Shown here: positions 5,478 through 5,942 of the stretch, one piece after another
Numbering within the stretch: position 1 is the first letter of the stretch
Layout: every line of letters starts with the position of its first letter
Origin: an uncultured Bacillota bacterium
GTDB taxonomy: Bacteria; Bacillota_I; Bacilli_A; RF39; UBA660
Length of the DNA stretch: 5,942 bases
Direction: 5' to 3'
Assembly (NCBI GenBank): GCA_946540075.1
Contig: CAMNHZ010000047.1
Location: forward strand, 1 to 5,942
Notes under the pieces: generated by a model
What the model saw: the letters and a program-made list of their open reading frames with translations, nothing else
Database searches by the model: none
Told to the model about the DNA's origin: nothing
Made by a program: the position numbers and the translations under genes

Positions 5478-5921
5478 ATGCGTGATAGATTATTAGAAGA
5501 TTTAAAACAATCTATGAAAGATAAGAATAAAGAAAGATTAGCGGTTATCAGAATGATAAAAGGTGCTATGCAATTAGAAGAATTAAATCTAAAAAAAGAA
5601 CTTAATGACGATGAAATGATAGGATTAATATCTAAGCAAATTAAAACAAGAAAAGAATCAATCGCAGAATTTGAAAAAGCAGGACGTGTAGATCTTGTTG
5701 ATCAAACAAATAGGGAAATTGATATATTAAACGAATATATGCCTGAACAAATGAGTGAAGAAGAAGTTCTTGAAGTTATTGATAAAGTATGGAATACAGT
5801 AAATCCTACTAGTATGAAAGATATGGGTAAACTTATGGGGCAAATCACACCTTTAGTAAAAGGTAGAGCAGATATGTCATTTGTAAGTTCAACTATAAGA
5901 AATAGAATAAATAATCTATAA
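5478..5921 (+). CDS. yqeY: GatB/YqeY domain-containing protein
   Basis: This 147-residue protein covers the whole YqeY family (B. subtilis YqeY is about 148). It is helical and related to the C-terminal tRNA-contacting tail of GatB, a subunit of the tRNA amidotransferase. Its exact cellular role is not established, but a translation- or tRNA-related one is assumed. Family landmarks are visible: RLAVIRMIKGAMQLEEL (residues about 20-36), KQIKTRKESIAEFEKAGR (about 53-70), then DILNEYMPEQMSEEE and the C-terminal MGKLMGQITPLVKGRAD. The ATG at 5478 lies 6 bases after GAGGAGAT (5464-5471). It starts 48 bases after rpsU, and read-through from the rpsU promoter past the small hairpin most likely expresses it. 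Only 21 bases follow its stop, so its terminator is not seen. Confidence 0.95.
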   Translation: MRDRLLEDLKQSMKDKNKERLAVIRMIKGAMQLEELNLKKELNDDEMIGLISKQIKTRKESIAEFEKAGRVDLVDQTNREIDILNEYMPEQMSEEEVLEVIDKVWNTVNPTSMKDMGKLMGQITPLVKGRADMSFVSSTIRNRINNL

Positions 5922-5942
5922 TAAGATAATTCATTATTATAA

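Noticed and set aside
5926..5937. ATAAT/ATTAT repeat after yqeY as a terminator
   Set aside because: Five A-T pairs with a two-base loop cannot form a stable hairpin; the true end of the unit lies beyond the window.

Overview
The window comes from a very AT-rich, low-GC Gram-positive bacterium. A/T-ending codons predominate, AGA is the main arginine codon, Shine-Dalgarno sites are strong (AGGAGGTG type), and two canonical sigma-A promoters carry perfect TATAAT boxes. A SpoVID-like protein followed by a YsxE/CotS-like protein points to an endospore-forming member of the Bacilli. Composition and the shortened sporulation proteins suggest a small-genome, probably uncultured relative of Erysipelotrichia or RF39-type lineages. 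That placement is inference. Tryptophan is always TGG and every stop is TAA or TAG, so the ordinary bacterial code fits.

Region 1 (1-4852) is one tightly packed plus-strand series. A sigma-A promoter drives a complete ATP-dependent Lon protease. An unrecognised soluble acidic protein of 275 residues overlaps its 3' end. Next come a short SpoVID-like protein (N-terminal SpoVID domain, acidic linker, C-terminal LysM) and a YsxE/CotS-family protein that overlaps SpoVID and has lost its kinase catalytic residues. In Bacillus subtilis the same genes sit in the order lonA, ysxC, hemAXCDBL, spoVID, ysxE. This window looks like a collapsed version of that neighbourhood, with the unknown gene in place of ysxC and the heme genes. 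SpoVID and YsxE should act at the forespore surface in coat assembly. Lon is a general quality-control and regulatory protease.

Region 2 (4853-5192) is a 340-base gap. Reaching into it from the opposite strand is a possible 60-residue membrane protein (4805-4987). It has a textbook ribosome binding site and a box resembling the sporulation sigma-K/sigma-E -10 element. It is followed by a strong hairpin (5107-5132) that can terminate transcription in both directions, and by an extended -10 sigma-A promoter.

Region 3 (5193-5921) is the translation-linked pair rpsU (ribosomal protein S21, with an unusual Asn/Arg-rich tail) and yqeY (GatB/YqeY-domain protein). A small hairpin between them probably makes S21 more abundant than YqeY. 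No insertion sequence, CRISPR array, tRNA or rRNA was seen.
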